Shown: positions 9,561 to 18,770, counted from the stretch's first letter. The stretch: 64,000 nucleotides of DNA from Bacteroidota bacterium (GCA_023428135.1 JAEYZG010000024.1:52828-116827); one strand, 5' to 3'. The notes: a model not told the origin generated them from the sequence alone. Made by a program: numbers and translations.

Positions 9561-10316
9561 ATGGAGAGAAATTCCCCGCATAATAAATCAGAATTGCTTT
9601 TCGGTATAAGACCGATTATAGAAGCCATCGAAGCAGGTAAAGAAATTGATAAAATTCTTGTTCAGAAGGAGCAGTCTTCTCCTTTAATGAATGAATTGTT
9701 ACAGGCTGCATTTCATCATAAAGTACCAGTTCAAAGAGTGCCTGTAGAGAAGCTGAATCGCATAACCAAGAAAAATCATCAGGGAGCGATTTGCTTTATG
9801 TCTTCTATTGTCTATGCTTCTTTGGATAATGTTATTTCTGATTGCTTTCAGTCAGGCACAGTCCCAATGATTTTGGTGCTGGATAGAATTACTGATGTTA
9901 GAAATTTTGGAGCTATTGCAAGAACTGCAGAGTGTATGGGTGTCCATGCTATTGTTATCCCTTCGAAAGGAGCTGCTCAGATCAACAGTGATGCGGTTAA
10001 AACTTCTGCAGGAGCATTGAATCACATTCCTGTCTGCAGAGAGGAAAGTCTTATTAAAACCATAAAATACCTAAAAGAAAGTGGACTGTCTGTAATAGCA
10101 TGTACTGAGAAGGCACAGAAGACAATTGCCCAGGCGGCATATAATGATCCTGTTGCAATTGTGATGGGCTCAGAAGAAGATGGTATTTCTGATGAAATCA
10201 TTAAAAAAGCAGATGAAATTGTAAGAATACCAATGGTTGGAAAAATAGGGTCTCTAAACGTATCGGTGGCGGCAGGGATGATATTGTATGAAGCCGTTCG
10301 TCAAAGAGGAGTTTAG
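9561..10316 (+). CDS. rlmB: 23S rRNA 2'-O-methyltransferase, SpoU/TrmH family (RlmB-like)
   Basis: SAM-dependent 2'-O-methylation of a guanosine in 23S rRNA by a trefoil-knot (SPOUT) enzyme. The frame opens at an ATG (9519) inside a strong hairpin and adds residues unlike the family; the ATG at 9561 gives 251 residues starting M-E-R-N and then the expected F-G-I-R-P-I-I-E-A-I. An N-terminal substrate-binding domain covers about 10-90. The three SPOUT motifs are present: V-R-N-F-G-A-I-A-R-T-A-E, M-G-S-E-E-D-G-I-S, and I-G-S-L-N-V-S-V-A-A-G. Exact target nucleotide is inferred from family. Confidence 0.88.
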   Translation: MERNSPHNKSELLFGIRPIIEAIEAGKEIDKILVQKEQSSPLMNELLQAAFHHKVPVQRVPVEKLNRITKKNHQGAICFMSSIVYASLDNVISDCFQSGTVPMILVLDRITDVRNFGAIARTAECMGVHAIVIPSKGAAQINSDAVKTSAGALNHIPVCREESLIKTIKYLKESGLSVIACTEKAQKTIAQAAYNDPVAIVMGSEEDGISDEIIKKADEIVRIPMVGKIGSLNVSVAAGMILYEAVRQRGV

Positions 10317-10330
10317 GACTGTAAAAAAAG

Positions 10331-10354
10331 AAAGCCCCGACCTTCGGGGCTTTT
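10331..10354. terminator. Bidirectional terminator between rlmB and manC
   Basis: AAAGCCCCGA / TCGGGGCTTT around CCT, with T after it on the plus strand and an A run before it that gives a T run on the minus strand. It serves the convergent rlmB and manC genes and repeats the hairpin at 3299-3321. Confidence 0.88.
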
Positions 10355-10357
10355 ATA

Positions 10358-11434
10358 TTAAATGAACCTTGCGTCTTTCTTGTTCTTTGTATCTGAAACA
10401 AAATCTTTAACTCTTTGCTCATGATCTTTTTTGCAAATCATAAGAACATCGTTAAATTCTGCAATGATAAAGTCTTCAAGGCCTTCTACCACTACTAATT
10501 TTTCTTTTGGTACTTTAACGATACAGTTTTTAACATCATAAAGCATTGTATTGCCTTCTATCACATTGCTGTTCTCATCTTTATTGGATAGTTCATACAA
10601 TGACTTCCAGGTACCAAGATCACTCCAGCCAAAGTCGCTTAGCATTACAAATACTTCTTCTGCTTTCTCCATGATACCAATATCTATAGAGACATTCTTA
10701 CATTGAGAATAAGCTGTGCTAATAAAGGTTTCTTCTTCATTAGACCAATATTTACCAGTGCCTTCTTCAAAAATTTCAGCCATTTCAGGCAAGTGTTTCT
10801 GGAAGTTCTTTATGATAGCATTTGCATTCCAGATGAATATACCTGCATTCCATACAAAGTCACCACTTTCCAGAAACTTCTGGGCTAGCTCTAGCTGTGG
10901 TTTTTCTGTGAACGTTTTTACTTTTTTTATTCTCTCTGGATTATCTTCAAAATATTGGATGTATCCATATCCCGTATCAGGCCTGCTTGGTTTAATGCCC
11001 AGAGTAATAAGTTTTTCGCTTTTCGCAGCTTCATCCATTGCGATCTTTATGGTAGACTCAAACTCATTTTCTTTAAGAATAACATGGTCTGAAGGCGCAA
11101 CTACCATAGTTGCATTAGGATTGCTTTGTTTTATCTTATAACATGCATACGCCACACAAGGAGCAGTATTTCTGGCTATTGGCTCGCTCAGTATCTGCTC
11201 ATCTTTCATGAATGGCAGTTGTTGCTTCACCAGGTCTGCATATATTTTGTTTGTCACAACCAAAATATTCTCTTTTGGAAGAATATTGAAATATCTCTCT
11301 GCGGTTTGTTGCAAAAGAGATTTTCCGGTACCTAATACATCGTGAAACTGTTTTGGGAATTTTTCTCTGCTGAAAGGCCAAAATCTGCTTCCGATCCCAC
11401 CGGCCATAATCACCACATAATAGTCTTTATTCAT
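10358..11434 (-). CDS. manC: Mannose-1-phosphate guanylyltransferase
   Basis: Forms GDP-mannose from mannose 1-phosphate and GTP for polysaccharide or glycoprotein synthesis. The nucleotidyltransferase signature G-G-I-G-S-R-F-W-P-F-S-R-E-K-F-P-K-Q-F is at the N-terminus (about residues 12-30). At 358 residues it has the catalytic domain and a short beta-helix end but lacks the phosphomannose isomerase domain of bifunctional enzymes. It lies 36 bases after kdsD on the same strand, suggesting a two-gene sugar-precursor unit. GDP-mannose could feed the DUF2723 glycosylation pathway or capsule; that link is inference. Confidence 0.92.
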   Translation of the reverse strand: MNKDYYVVIMAGGIGSRFWPFSREKFPKQFHDVLGTGKSLLQQTAERYFNILPKENILVVTNKIYADLVKQQLPFMKDEQILSEPIARNTAPCVAYACYKIKQSNPNATMVVAPSDHVILKENEFESTIKIAMDEAAKSEKLITLGIKPSRPDTGYGYIQYFEDNPERIKKVKTFTEKPQLELAQKFLESGDFVWNAGIFIWNANAIIKNFQKHLPEMAEIFEEGTGKYWSNEEETFISTAYSQCKNVSIDIGIMEKAEEVFVMLSDFGWSDLGTWKSLYELSNKDENSNVIEGNTMLYDVKNCIVKVPKEKLVVVEGLEDFIIAEFNDVLMICKKDHEQRVKDFVSDTKNKKDARFI

Positions 11435-11470
11435 TATGTTTTAAAATTTAAAAATTGATCTTAATTAAGA

Positions 11471-12439
11471 TTAGACAAGCCCCTCTTTTAATAAATCATG
11501 AAGGTGTATAAAGCCCTCTACTTTTTTTCCGTTAACGACTACCAGCTGGGTTATGTTATTCTGCTGCATGATATTTAGAGCATTTACTGCATATTCCTCG
11601 CTTTCTATGGTTTTAGGGTTTGGGCTCATGATATCAATTGCACTGATACCTTCTATTGTCCCAAATTTATCAAGCATTCTTCTGATATCCCCATCTGTAA
11701 CTATACCGATTAGTTCGTCATTCTTATTGACAACGGCAGTAGCTCCAAGTCTTTTCGATGAAATTTCGAATATAACTTCTTTTATACCTGCATTTTCTTT
11801 TACTGCCGGTCTGCTGTTGTGAGGAAAAATATCTCCCACTCTTAAATATAATCTTTTTCCCAGAGATCCCCCCGGATGATATAATGCAAAATCGCTACTG
11901 GAAAAGTTTTTCATTTCCAAAAGGCAAACAGCTAAAGCGTCGCCAATTGCCAGTGTAGCAGTTGTACTTGTAGTTGGAGCCAGATTATTTGGGCAAGCTT
12001 CTTTTTCTACTGTGGCATTCAGAATAAAATCTGCTTCCTGAGCAAGAAATGATTCAGTATTGCCCACAAGTGCAATTATTTGACATCCAGTTCTTTTGAT
12101 GAGAGGTACGAGTACCTTGATTTCCGGTGTATTACCGCTTTTGGAAAGGCATATAACTATGTCATCCTTTTGTATCATTCCAAGATCACCATGAATGGCA
12201 TCTGCCGCATGCATAAACACAGCCGGCGTGCCTGTAGAGTTAAGTGTGGCAACAATTTTACTTCCTATAATTGCACTTTTTCCAATACCTGTTACAACAA
12301 CTCTACCCTTGATTCTAAGGATTGCTTCTACAGTTTTCTCAAAGTCTTCATTGATGAAGTCTACAAGCTTTTTTATTGCATCAGCTTCACTCAATAAAAC
12401 ATTTATTGCTGTATTTCTAATATTTTTTACTAATTTCAA
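11471..12439 (-). CDS. kdsD: D-arabinose-5-phosphate isomerase, SIS plus two CBS domains (KpsF/GutQ family)
   Basis: Converts ribulose 5-phosphate to arabinose 5-phosphate, the first step toward Kdo of lipid A-core. A SIS domain (about residues 30-185) has G-I-G-K-S-A, N-S-T-G-T-P-A-V-F and the family H-A-A-D-A-I-H-G-D-L-G block. Two CBS domains fill about 205-320, giving the standard 322 residues. It is transcribed away from recQ across a 55-base gap and into manC. With gmhA in the same window this supports a complete heptose/Kdo-type outer membrane. Confidence 0.92.
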   Translation of the reverse strand: MKLVKNIRNTAINVLLSEADAIKKLVDFINEDFEKTVEAILRIKGRVVVTGIGKSAIIGSKIVATLNSTGTPAVFMHAADAIHGDLGMIQKDDIVICLSKSGNTPEIKVLVPLIKRTGCQIIALVGNTESFLAQEADFILNATVEKEACPNNLAPTTSTTATLAIGDALAVCLLEMKNFSSSDFALYHPGGSLGKRLYLRVGDIFPHNSRPAVKENAGIKEVIFEISSKRLGATAVVNKNDELIGIVTDGDIRRMLDKFGTIEGISAIDIMSPNPKTIESEEYAVNALNIMQQNNITQLVVVNGKKVEGFIHLHDLLKEGLV

Positions 12440-12468
12440 GGTAAGGAATCATTCGATTGTTTACCTGA

Positions 12469-12476
12469 CAAATATA
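12469..12476 (-). promoter_or_regulatory. Possible -7 box for kdsD-manC
   Basis: On the minus strand this reads TATATTTG, a full match to TAnnTTTG, 30 bases before the kdsD start. No TTG is seen at -33. It lies in the gap shared with the divergent recQ. Confidence 0.4.
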
Positions 12477-12494
12477 TAAAGGTTTTAAGATTTA

Positions 12495-14693
12495 ATGATG
12501 TTAGATGAGAAAATGTTAGTCGAAAATGAAGTTGAGGTAATCGGTCAGCTTAAGGCTGTATTTGGTTACAATCAATTTAGAGGATATCAGGAGGAAATCA
12601 TTAGCAATGTTTTAGCCGGGAAAAACACTTTTGTTATAATGCCTACAGGAGCCGGTAAATCTCTTTGCTATCAACTGCCGGCAATCATGACAAAAGGCAC
12701 GGCCATTGTTATCTCCCCTCTTATCGCTTTAATGAAAAACCAGGTTGACCAGTTAAATGCACTGGGGGTCAATGCACAGTTTTTAAATTCAACACTGACA
12801 AAAGTCGAGATTAACAAAGTAAAAAAAGAAACTCTGAGTGGTGATATAAAACTACTTTATGTTGCTCCGGAGTCTCTGACTAAAGAAGAAAATATCGAAT
12901 TCCTTAAAAAGGGAAATATATCCTTTGTCGCAATTGATGAAGCCCACTGTATTTCTGAATGGGGACACGACTTCAGACCTGAGTACAGGAAAATAAAAAA
13001 CATTATAGACCAGCTTGGTCCTAGCTTACCAATCATAGCGCTTACAGCTACTGCAACTCCTAAAGTTCAAATAGATATTCAAAAAAACCTCCATATGGAG
13101 GAAGCGGCTTTATTTAAGTCTTCATTTAACAGAAAGAATCTTTACTATGAAGTCCGCAAAAAACACAATACCAAAAAGCAACTTATTAAATACGTCCTTG
13201 ATAATAAAGGGAAGTCAGGTATAGTCTATTGCCTTAGCAGAAAAAAAGTAGAAGAAATTGCAGAACTGCTTAAAGTTAATGGTATTAAAGCACTGCCGTA
13301 TCACGCGGGCCTAGATGCCAATGTAAGGATGAACAATCAGGACGCTTTCCTGAATGAAGATGCCGACGTAATTGTTGCTACCATAGCATTTGGAATGGGA
13401 ATCGACAAACCTGATGTTCGTTATGTAATTCATTATGATGCCCCCAAATCTCTTGAAGGATATTATCAGGAAACAGGAAGAGCAGGAAGGGATGGACTCG
13501 AAGGAAACTGTATCATGTTTTATACCTACGAGGATATACTGAAACTTGAGAAGTTTAATAAAGATAAATCAGTAACTGAGCGTGATAATGCCAAACACCT
13601 GCTTCAGGAGATGGCTGCGTATGCAGAGTCTTCTGTATGTAGAAGAAAGCAGTTATTACACTACTTTGGAGAAACTGTAGAAAAAGATTGCGGGTTTTGT
13701 GATAACTGTATTAAGCCGAGGGAAAAGTTCGAAGCTCAAGAGGAAGTTGTGCTGGCAGTTAAAGCAGTGATGCAGACGGAAGAAAGATTTGATGCAAGTC
13801 ATTTAAGTCTGGTACTTGCAGGAATGGAAAATGAATATGTCAAAAGCTACAATCATAATGAGTTAGAGGTTTTTGGCAAAGGAAAAGATCAGACCATAGA
13901 ATATTGGAACTCTCTTTACAGACAAATTGTATTGCAAGAGTTACTCGAGAAAGATATAGATAATTTCGGAATTCTTAAAGCCACAGAGAAAGGCCTTGCA
14001 TACCTGGAAAACCCACTACCGCTGTCATTCAGTAAGGATCATGATTTCTCAGGTGAGACTTCGGAAGAGGAAATTGAAAAACAGGCATCGGCAGCTAAAT
14101 CTTATGATCCTGCACTTTTTGACTCTTTAAAGGCTTTAAGAAAGAAAATAGCAAAAGACAAAGGGTTACCTCCCTATGTAATCTTTCAAGACCCATCTCT
14201 TGAAGAAATGGCTACTACTTTTCCTACAACTAATGATGAACTCAGTCACATCAATGGGGTGGGAATGGGGAAGGTGCAGAAGTTCGGAAGGCCATTTATT
14301 GAACTGATTAAGAAATATGTTGAGGATAATGATATTGAGACCGCTTCTGATGTAGTAGTAAAATCTTCTGTAAACAAATCTAAAATCAAAATTTTTATTA
14401 TTCAGCAGATTGATAGGAAAATTGACCTGGATGAAATAGCAGAAGCCAAAGGTCTAAGCCTGGCAGAGCTGACAGAAGAAATAGAACATATCTGTTATTC
14501 AGGTACAAAACTGACCCTGGATTATTATATCGATCAGATCATGGATGGCGATAAACAAGATGAAATTTATGATTATTTCATGGGGGCTGAAAATGATAAC
14601 ATTGCCATTGCAATGAAAGAACTGGGTGGTGACTATTCTGAAGAAGAAATTCGTCTGATGAGAATTAAGTTCTTGTCAGAGCTGGCAAACTAA
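12495..14693 (+). CDS. recQ: ATP-dependent DNA helicase RecQ
   Basis: 3'-5' DNA helicase for recombination and fork repair. Motif I M-P-T-G-A-G-K-S-L-C-Y-Q-L-P, motif II D-E-A-H-C-I-S-E-W-G-H-D-F-R-P-E-Y and motif VI Q-E-T-G-R-A-G-R-D-G are all present. The RQC zinc site is visible as C-R-R-K and C-G-F-C-D-N-C, then a winged helix, an HRDC domain (about residues 535-610), and an additional C-terminal helix-turn-helix-like region that accounts for 732 residues compared with about 610 in E. coli. Two ATGs are adjacent at the start; the first is used here. Confidence 0.95.
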   Translation: MMLDEKMLVENEVEVIGQLKAVFGYNQFRGYQEEIISNVLAGKNTFVIMPTGAGKSLCYQLPAIMTKGTAIVISPLIALMKNQVDQLNALGVNAQFLNSTLTKVEINKVKKETLSGDIKLLYVAPESLTKEENIEFLKKGNISFVAIDEAHCISEWGHDFRPEYRKIKNIIDQLGPSLPIIALTATATPKVQIDIQKNLHMEEAALFKSSFNRKNLYYEVRKKHNTKKQLIKYVLDNKGKSGIVYCLSRKKVEEIAELLKVNGIKALPYHAGLDANVRMNNQDAFLNEDADVIVATIAFGMGIDKPDVRYVIHYDAPKSLEGYYQETGRAGRDGLEGNCIMFYTYEDILKLEKFNKDKSVTERDNAKHLLQEMAAYAESSVCRRKQLLHYFGETVEKDCGFCDNCIKPREKFEAQEEVVLAVKAVMQTEERFDASHLSLVLAGMENEYVKSYNHNELEVFGKGKDQTIEYWNSLYRQIVLQELLEKDIDNFGILKATEKGLAYLENPLPLSFSKDHDFSGETSEEEIEKQASAAKSYDPALFDSLKALRKKIAKDKGLPPYVIFQDPSLEEMATTFPTTNDELSHINGVGMGKVQKFGRPFIELIKKYVEDNDIETASDVVVKSSVNKSKIKIFIIQQIDRKIDLDEIAEAKGLSLAELTEEIEHICYSGTKLTLDYYIDQIMDGDKQDEIYDYFMGAENDNIAIAMKELGGDYSEEEIRLMRIKFLSELAN

Positions 14694-14732
14694 ACTTGTA
14701 CATATAAGCAAAATATACGCATTATAATTTAA

Positions 14733-16022
14733 ATGAATATTCTAATTGTTGGGTCGGGAGGAAGAGAACATACCTTCGCTTGGAAAATAAAACAAAGTCC
14801 ACTTTGTAAAAAACTTTTCGTAGCTCCTGGAAATGGAGGAACAGGGGAAATTGCAACAAATGTACCTATCCAGGTCACTGAGTTTGAAAAACTAGGTAAG
14901 TTTTGTCTGGAAAATCAGGTTGATCTTATGCTTGTAGGACCGGAAGTGCCGCTGGTTGAGGGTATTGTTGATTATTTCAGAAGTATAGACTCCTTAAAAC
15001 AGATACCTGTAATAGGTCCTTCTAAAGAGGGTGCTCAATTGGAAGGTAGTAAGGATTTTTCCAAAAACTTTATGGTGAAATATGGAATTCCTACTGCTGC
15101 ATCTAAAACTTTTACTGCGAATGAGCTTAATCGTGGTCTTGAATACATTGAGACGCAAAGTCTTCCTGTTGTGCTGAAAGCGGACGGTCTGGCTGCAGGT
15201 AAAGGAGTTATCATTGCTCAATCACATGAAGAAGCAAGGACAGCATTAAGAGAAATGCTGGAAGATAAAAAATTTGGTGAAGCAAGTGCGAAAGTTGTTA
15301 TAGAACAGTATCTAGATGGCATTGAGTTATCAGTATTTACTATTTCTGACGGATCGACCTATAAAATTCTTCCGGAAGCTAAAGATTACAAGAGAATTGG
15401 TGAAAAAGATACAGGCCTGAATACAGGAGGAATGGGAGCTGTCTCTCCGGTTCCATTTGCAGATAAGGTGTTTATGGATAAGGTGGAAAAAAAGGTAATT
15501 ATTCCTACTATAAATGGTTTAAAGGCAGAAGGGATTGAATACGTAGGGTTTGTTTTTTTCGGACTTATGAATGTTAAAGGGGAACCATACGTTATAGAAT
15601 ATAATGCCCGAATGGGAGATCCTGAAACAGAAGTAGTAATTCCCCGAATAAAAAATGATTTTTTAGAGGTATTAGTTAAAGTAGCTGGCAAAAAACTTAA
15701 TAAGGTCAATCTTGAAGTATCTGATCAGACAGCAACTACAGTAATGCTGGTAGCAGGAGGATATCCAGAAGATTACGAAAAAGGGAAAGTTATTACCGGT
15801 CTGGAAAATATTGGTGAAGTATTGGCATTTCATGCGGGTACTGCATTGAAAGATAATAAGATGGTTACAAATGGAGGGCGGGTTATCGCACTCACCGGAT
15901 TAGGATCGGACATTCAGGATGCTCTTGCCAAATCAAATAAAGCCGCAGAAAATGTGATTTGGGAAAAAAGGTACTATAGAAGAGACATCGGTCTCGACCT
16001 TTTGGCTTTAATTGAAAAATAA
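14733..16022 (+). CDS. purD: Phosphoribosylamine-glycine ligase
   Basis: Second step of purine synthesis: ATP-dependent joining of glycine to 5-phosphoribosylamine. The 429-residue length is standard. An N-terminal domain begins M-N-I-L-I-V-G-S-G-G-R-E-H, and the ATP-grasp region has K-A-D-G-L-A-A-G-K-G-V, L-N-T-G-G-M-G-A-V-S-P and Y-N-A-R-M-G-D-P-E-T-E. It starts 39 bases after recQ and may be co-transcribed with it. The call is secure. Confidence 0.96.
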   Translation: MNILIVGSGGREHTFAWKIKQSPLCKKLFVAPGNGGTGEIATNVPIQVTEFEKLGKFCLENQVDLMLVGPEVPLVEGIVDYFRSIDSLKQIPVIGPSKEGAQLEGSKDFSKNFMVKYGIPTAASKTFTANELNRGLEYIETQSLPVVLKADGLAAGKGVIIAQSHEEARTALREMLEDKKFGEASAKVVIEQYLDGIELSVFTISDGSTYKILPEAKDYKRIGEKDTGLNTGGMGAVSPVPFADKVFMDKVEKKVIIPTINGLKAEGIEYVGFVFFGLMNVKGEPYVIEYNARMGDPETEVVIPRIKNDFLEVLVKVAGKKLNKVNLEVSDQTATTVMLVAGGYPEDYEKGKVITGLENIGEVLAFHAGTALKDNKMVTNGGRVIALTGLGSDIQDALAKSNKAAENVIWEKRYYRRDIGLDLLALIEK

Positions 16023-16035
16023 AGAATATATTTGT
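16002..16035 (+). promoter_or_regulatory. Possible promoter for the ricT-gldH cluster
   Basis: TATATTTG at 16028-16035 matches TAnnTTTG, with TTG at 16002-16004 (23-base spacing, at the long end of what is accepted). The TTG lies within the end of purD. The predicted leader is about 50 bases. Confidence 0.4.
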
Positions 16036-16092
16036 AAATCATTATTTTAGATGGATTTACAATTTTTACATACATATAAATATATATAGGAG

Positions 16093-17607
16093 ATGGGATG
16101 CAGTTCTTGTAGTTCCGGAGGCGGGTGTAGCACTGGTGGTTGCGGAAAAAGCGGAGGATGCTCGTCTGGCGGATGTAATAAAATGAATACATTTGACTGG
16201 CTCGGAAACATGGAGCCTACCAGAATATCTTCATTTAAAATAGCAGAAATACGTTTTAAGGGCGGAAGAAAAGAATATTTCAGAAATGTCAATGACATTG
16301 AACTTAATAATGGAGATCCGGTCATAGTTAATGTCCCCAATGGACATCACTTAGGGTTTGTCTCTCTGCAGGGTGAGTTGGTACGTCTTCAGATGAAAAA
16401 GAAGAGTATCGTGGAAGATGATCAGATTCGTGATATCTATCGCATTGCCAATGCAAAAGATATTGAGAAGTTTGACAATACTCAAAAAAGAGAGCTTCCT
16501 ACACTTTTCCGTACCCGTGAAATAATCAACGAGCTGAAGCTTGATATGAAGCTGACAGATGTTGAGTATCAGGCAGATAACACTAAGGCTACTTTTTATT
16601 ATTCTGCAGACGACAGGGTAGATTTTCGTGAACTTATTAAATGCCTTGCGACAGAGTTTAAAATCAGGGTAGAAATGAGGCAGATCAGTCTTAGACAGGA
16701 AGCCGGTCGTCTCGGTGGAATTGGTTCATGTGGAAGGGAACTTTGTTGTTCAACATGGCTTTCGGATTTCAAAAGTGTTTCCACTTCTGCTGCCAGGTAT
16801 CAGAATCTTTCTTTGAATCCAAGTAAACTTTCGGGTCAATGCGGTAGGTTGAAATGCTGTCTTAATTATGAGCTTGACACCTACGTGGATGCATTAAAAG
16901 ATATTCCTACAGTTGAAGATCCGCTGCTTACTGAAAGAGGTGAAGCCTATTTGCAAAAAACAGATATCTTCAAGAAAATCATGTGGTTCGGATATAGAGA
17001 GGATACCACTTGGTACCCGCTTTCTGTTGACAGGGTTAATGCAATTCTTGAATTGAATAAAAAAGGTGTTACTCCTGCTTCTTTGGATGAGCACGATACT
17101 TCACTCCAGGATGAAGAGAAAAAGGCAGAAGACGATTTGAATGAATTGAAACGTCTGGATGAGAAGTATAAAAAGAAGAAAAAGAAGAAGAAGAAATCAA
17201 AAAGTCCTAATACTGTGAATGCTTCAGGAAGCGTTCAGGGGGAAACCTCTGGTTCAGACCAGGAAAGGAAGCCGCAGCAAGAAAGAAGGCCTCAGGCTCA
17301 GAAACAACATCAGCACCCGAACAGAGAGAATAGAGAGAAGAACAATCAACCTAACAGGGAAAAAGGACCTTCTTCTCATAATAATCCAAGGGAAAAACAG
17401 CAGCAGAGAGAGAATACTCCTAGGGATAATCAGAACAAAGGAGGTCAAAACGTTCCGAGGGAAAATCAGAATAGGCCAAAAGGAAATCCTAATCAACAGC
17501 ACAAGGGCAATCCAAATCATCCTAGAGGAGGGAATCCTAACAGACAGGGATCTGATCAGAAAAATACAAATATTAATCCGAATTCTACGCCGGACAAACA
17601 AGTATGA
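16093..17607 (+). CDS. ricT: PSP1-domain iron-sulfur regulatory protein (RicT/YaaT-like) with long basic tail
   Basis: Family members bind an Fe-S cluster as part of the RicAFT (Y) complex that affects RNA processing in Bacillus; the role in Bacteroidota is less clear. Three parts are visible in 504 residues. An unusual N-terminus holds six cysteines in Gly/Ser spacing (Cys3, 6, 12, 17, 23, 28). The PSP1 core (about 35-300) keeps the paired cysteine motifs I-G-S-C-G-R-E-L-C-C-S-T-W-L and C-G-R-L-K-C-C-L-N-Y. The tail from about 340 has a run of nine lysines and then a low-complexity N/Q/R/P/G stretch, likely disordered and possibly RNA-binding. AGGAG lies directly before the ATG. The stop overlaps gldH by 4 bases. 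Confidence 0.85.
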   Translation: MGCSSCSSGGGCSTGGCGKSGGCSSGGCNKMNTFDWLGNMEPTRISSFKIAEIRFKGGRKEYFRNVNDIELNNGDPVIVNVPNGHHLGFVSLQGELVRLQMKKKSIVEDDQIRDIYRIANAKDIEKFDNTQKRELPTLFRTREIINELKLDMKLTDVEYQADNTKATFYYSADDRVDFRELIKCLATEFKIRVEMRQISLRQEAGRLGGIGSCGRELCCSTWLSDFKSVSTSAARYQNLSLNPSKLSGQCGRLKCCLNYELDTYVDALKDIPTVEDPLLTERGEAYLQKTDIFKKIMWFGYREDTTWYPLSVDRVNAILELNKKGVTPASLDEHDTSLQDEEKKAEDDLNELKRLDEKYKKKKKKKKKSKSPNTVNASGSVQGETSGSDQERKPQQERRPQAQKQHQHPNRENREKNNQPNREKGPSSHNNPREKQQQRENTPRDNQNKGGQNVPRENQNRPKGNPNQQHKGNPNHPRGGNPNRQGSDQKNTNINPNSTPDKQV

Positions 17608-18083
17608 CGAAAAACAGAATTTCGACTATTTTAGTCCTGATTTTATTTATTTTAAGCTCTTGCGACAAATCGAGGATATACGAACAAAATTTCGACTTGC
17701 CTGATAATAAGTGGGATGAGAATAAAGAGCTTGTCTTTGATTTTGAGGTGCCGGATCACAGACAAATGTACAATTTGTTGTATAATGTGAGGTATTCTGT
17801 TGATTTTCCTTTTTATAACCTCTATGTAAAATACAACTTGTTGGATTCTGCGGGCAGAGAGCTTAATCAAAAGCTTCAAGGAATGGATCTGATGGATTCT
17901 AAAACAGGAAAACCTTTTGGTAAAGGAGTAGGAGGAGTTTATGATTTCAGGGTATTAGCGTTACCTGGATATATTTTTCCTTATTCAGGAAAATACAAAT
18001 TGAAAGTAAGCCAATACATGAGACAAAATCCTCTTCCTCAGATTTATTCATTTGGATTAAGAGTAGAGAAAGCCGGAGCTTAG
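17604..18083 (+). CDS. gldH: Gliding motility lipoprotein GldH
   Basis: Lipoprotein required for gliding in Flavobacterium and linked to the type IX secretion/gliding machinery. The 159 residues begin with a lipoprotein signal (L-S-S-C, lipid-modified Cys20) followed by the family pattern: Y-x-x-N-F-D-L-P, P-F-Y-N-L-Y-V, and a late Y-x-F-x-L-R-V. The ATG overlaps the ricT stop (ATGA), so the two are translationally coupled. The PSP1-gldH pairing is a known Bacteroidota arrangement and strengthens the call. Confidence 0.88.
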   Translation: MTKNRISTILVLILFILSSCDKSRIYEQNFDLPDNKWDENKELVFDFEVPDHRQMYNLLYNVRYSVDFPFYNLYVKYNLLDSAGRELNQKLQGMDLMDSKTGKPFGKGVGGVYDFRVLALPGYIFPYSGKYKLKVSQYMRQNPLPQIYSFGLRVEKAGA

Positions 18084-18086
18084 TAC

Positions 18087-18770
18087 ATGAAAGCAGGGGT
18101 AATTATTTGTTTTTTTCTATTGTTTGGTGTTTTATCCATTCAGGGGCAACAAATTGATGTAAAGGAAATTGAGCTGGCTATTAAAAATCCTGAAAGCAGA
18201 TTTTTCTATCCTTTATTGCTCAGAAGGTTTAACTCTCTGGATACAACCTTAAAGAAGGAAGATTTTAAACACCTTTATTATGGTTTTGCATTCCGGGAAA
18301 ATTACTTTCCTTTTGAAATGGATGAGCTTGAAAAAAGATTGAAGGACCTGAATTATGCAAGAAAGTTTGAAGATGTAATTGATCTTGCTGATAGCATAGT
18401 CCATTCTGTGCCAACAGACCTGACAGTTCTTTTTGAGAAATCTTATGCTTTAAGATCTTTGGCTAAAAAGGAAGAAATAATTGCCAGAAGCAAATATAAT
18501 GTATTACTTAAAGCGGTGCTTGCCTCTGGTGATGGTAAATCTCCGGAAACAGCTTATCAGGTTATTTTCTTTGGGGATGAAATAGAGGTGCTCAGTGCTC
18601 TCGGGTTTAAGATTGTCGAGAGGCAGACTATCCTAAGAGACAACCGCTTTTATGATGTCTGGATTCTTGGGAAAAACAAACAAAAATTGGAGAAACTATA
18701 TTTCGATGTAACAATTCCTCACATATTTGAAGAACAGGAGCTCATCAAAGATTTGAAGAATAGCAATTGA
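18087..18770 (+). CDS. DUF4919 family exported protein
   Basis: A 227-residue protein with a signal peptide (about residues 1-21, ending Q-G-Q). The body resembles the Bacteroidota family DUF4919: helical repeats in the first half, then K-S-P-E-T-A-Y-Q-V and a late Y-F-D-V-T-I-P block. Function is unknown; periplasmic or outer-membrane placement is inferred from the signal. It begins 3 bases after the gldH stop, so it belongs to the same transcript and could be tied to envelope or motility function. Confidence 0.7.
   Translation: MKAGVIICFFLLFGVLSIQGQQIDVKEIELAIKNPESRFFYPLLLRRFNSLDTTLKKEDFKHLYYGFAFRENYFPFEMDELEKRLKDLNYARKFEDVIDLADSIVHSVPTDLTVLFEKSYALRSLAKKEEIIARSKYNVLLKAVLASGDGKSPETAYQVIFFGDEIEVLSALGFKIVERQTILRDNRFYDVWILGKNKQKLEKLYFDVTIPHIFEEQELIKDLKNSN

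Noticed and set aside
17219..17704. 161-codon frame overlapping the end of ricT and start of gldH
   Set aside because: Shadow frame created by the repetitive basic tail of ricT; the real frames are supported by family motifs.
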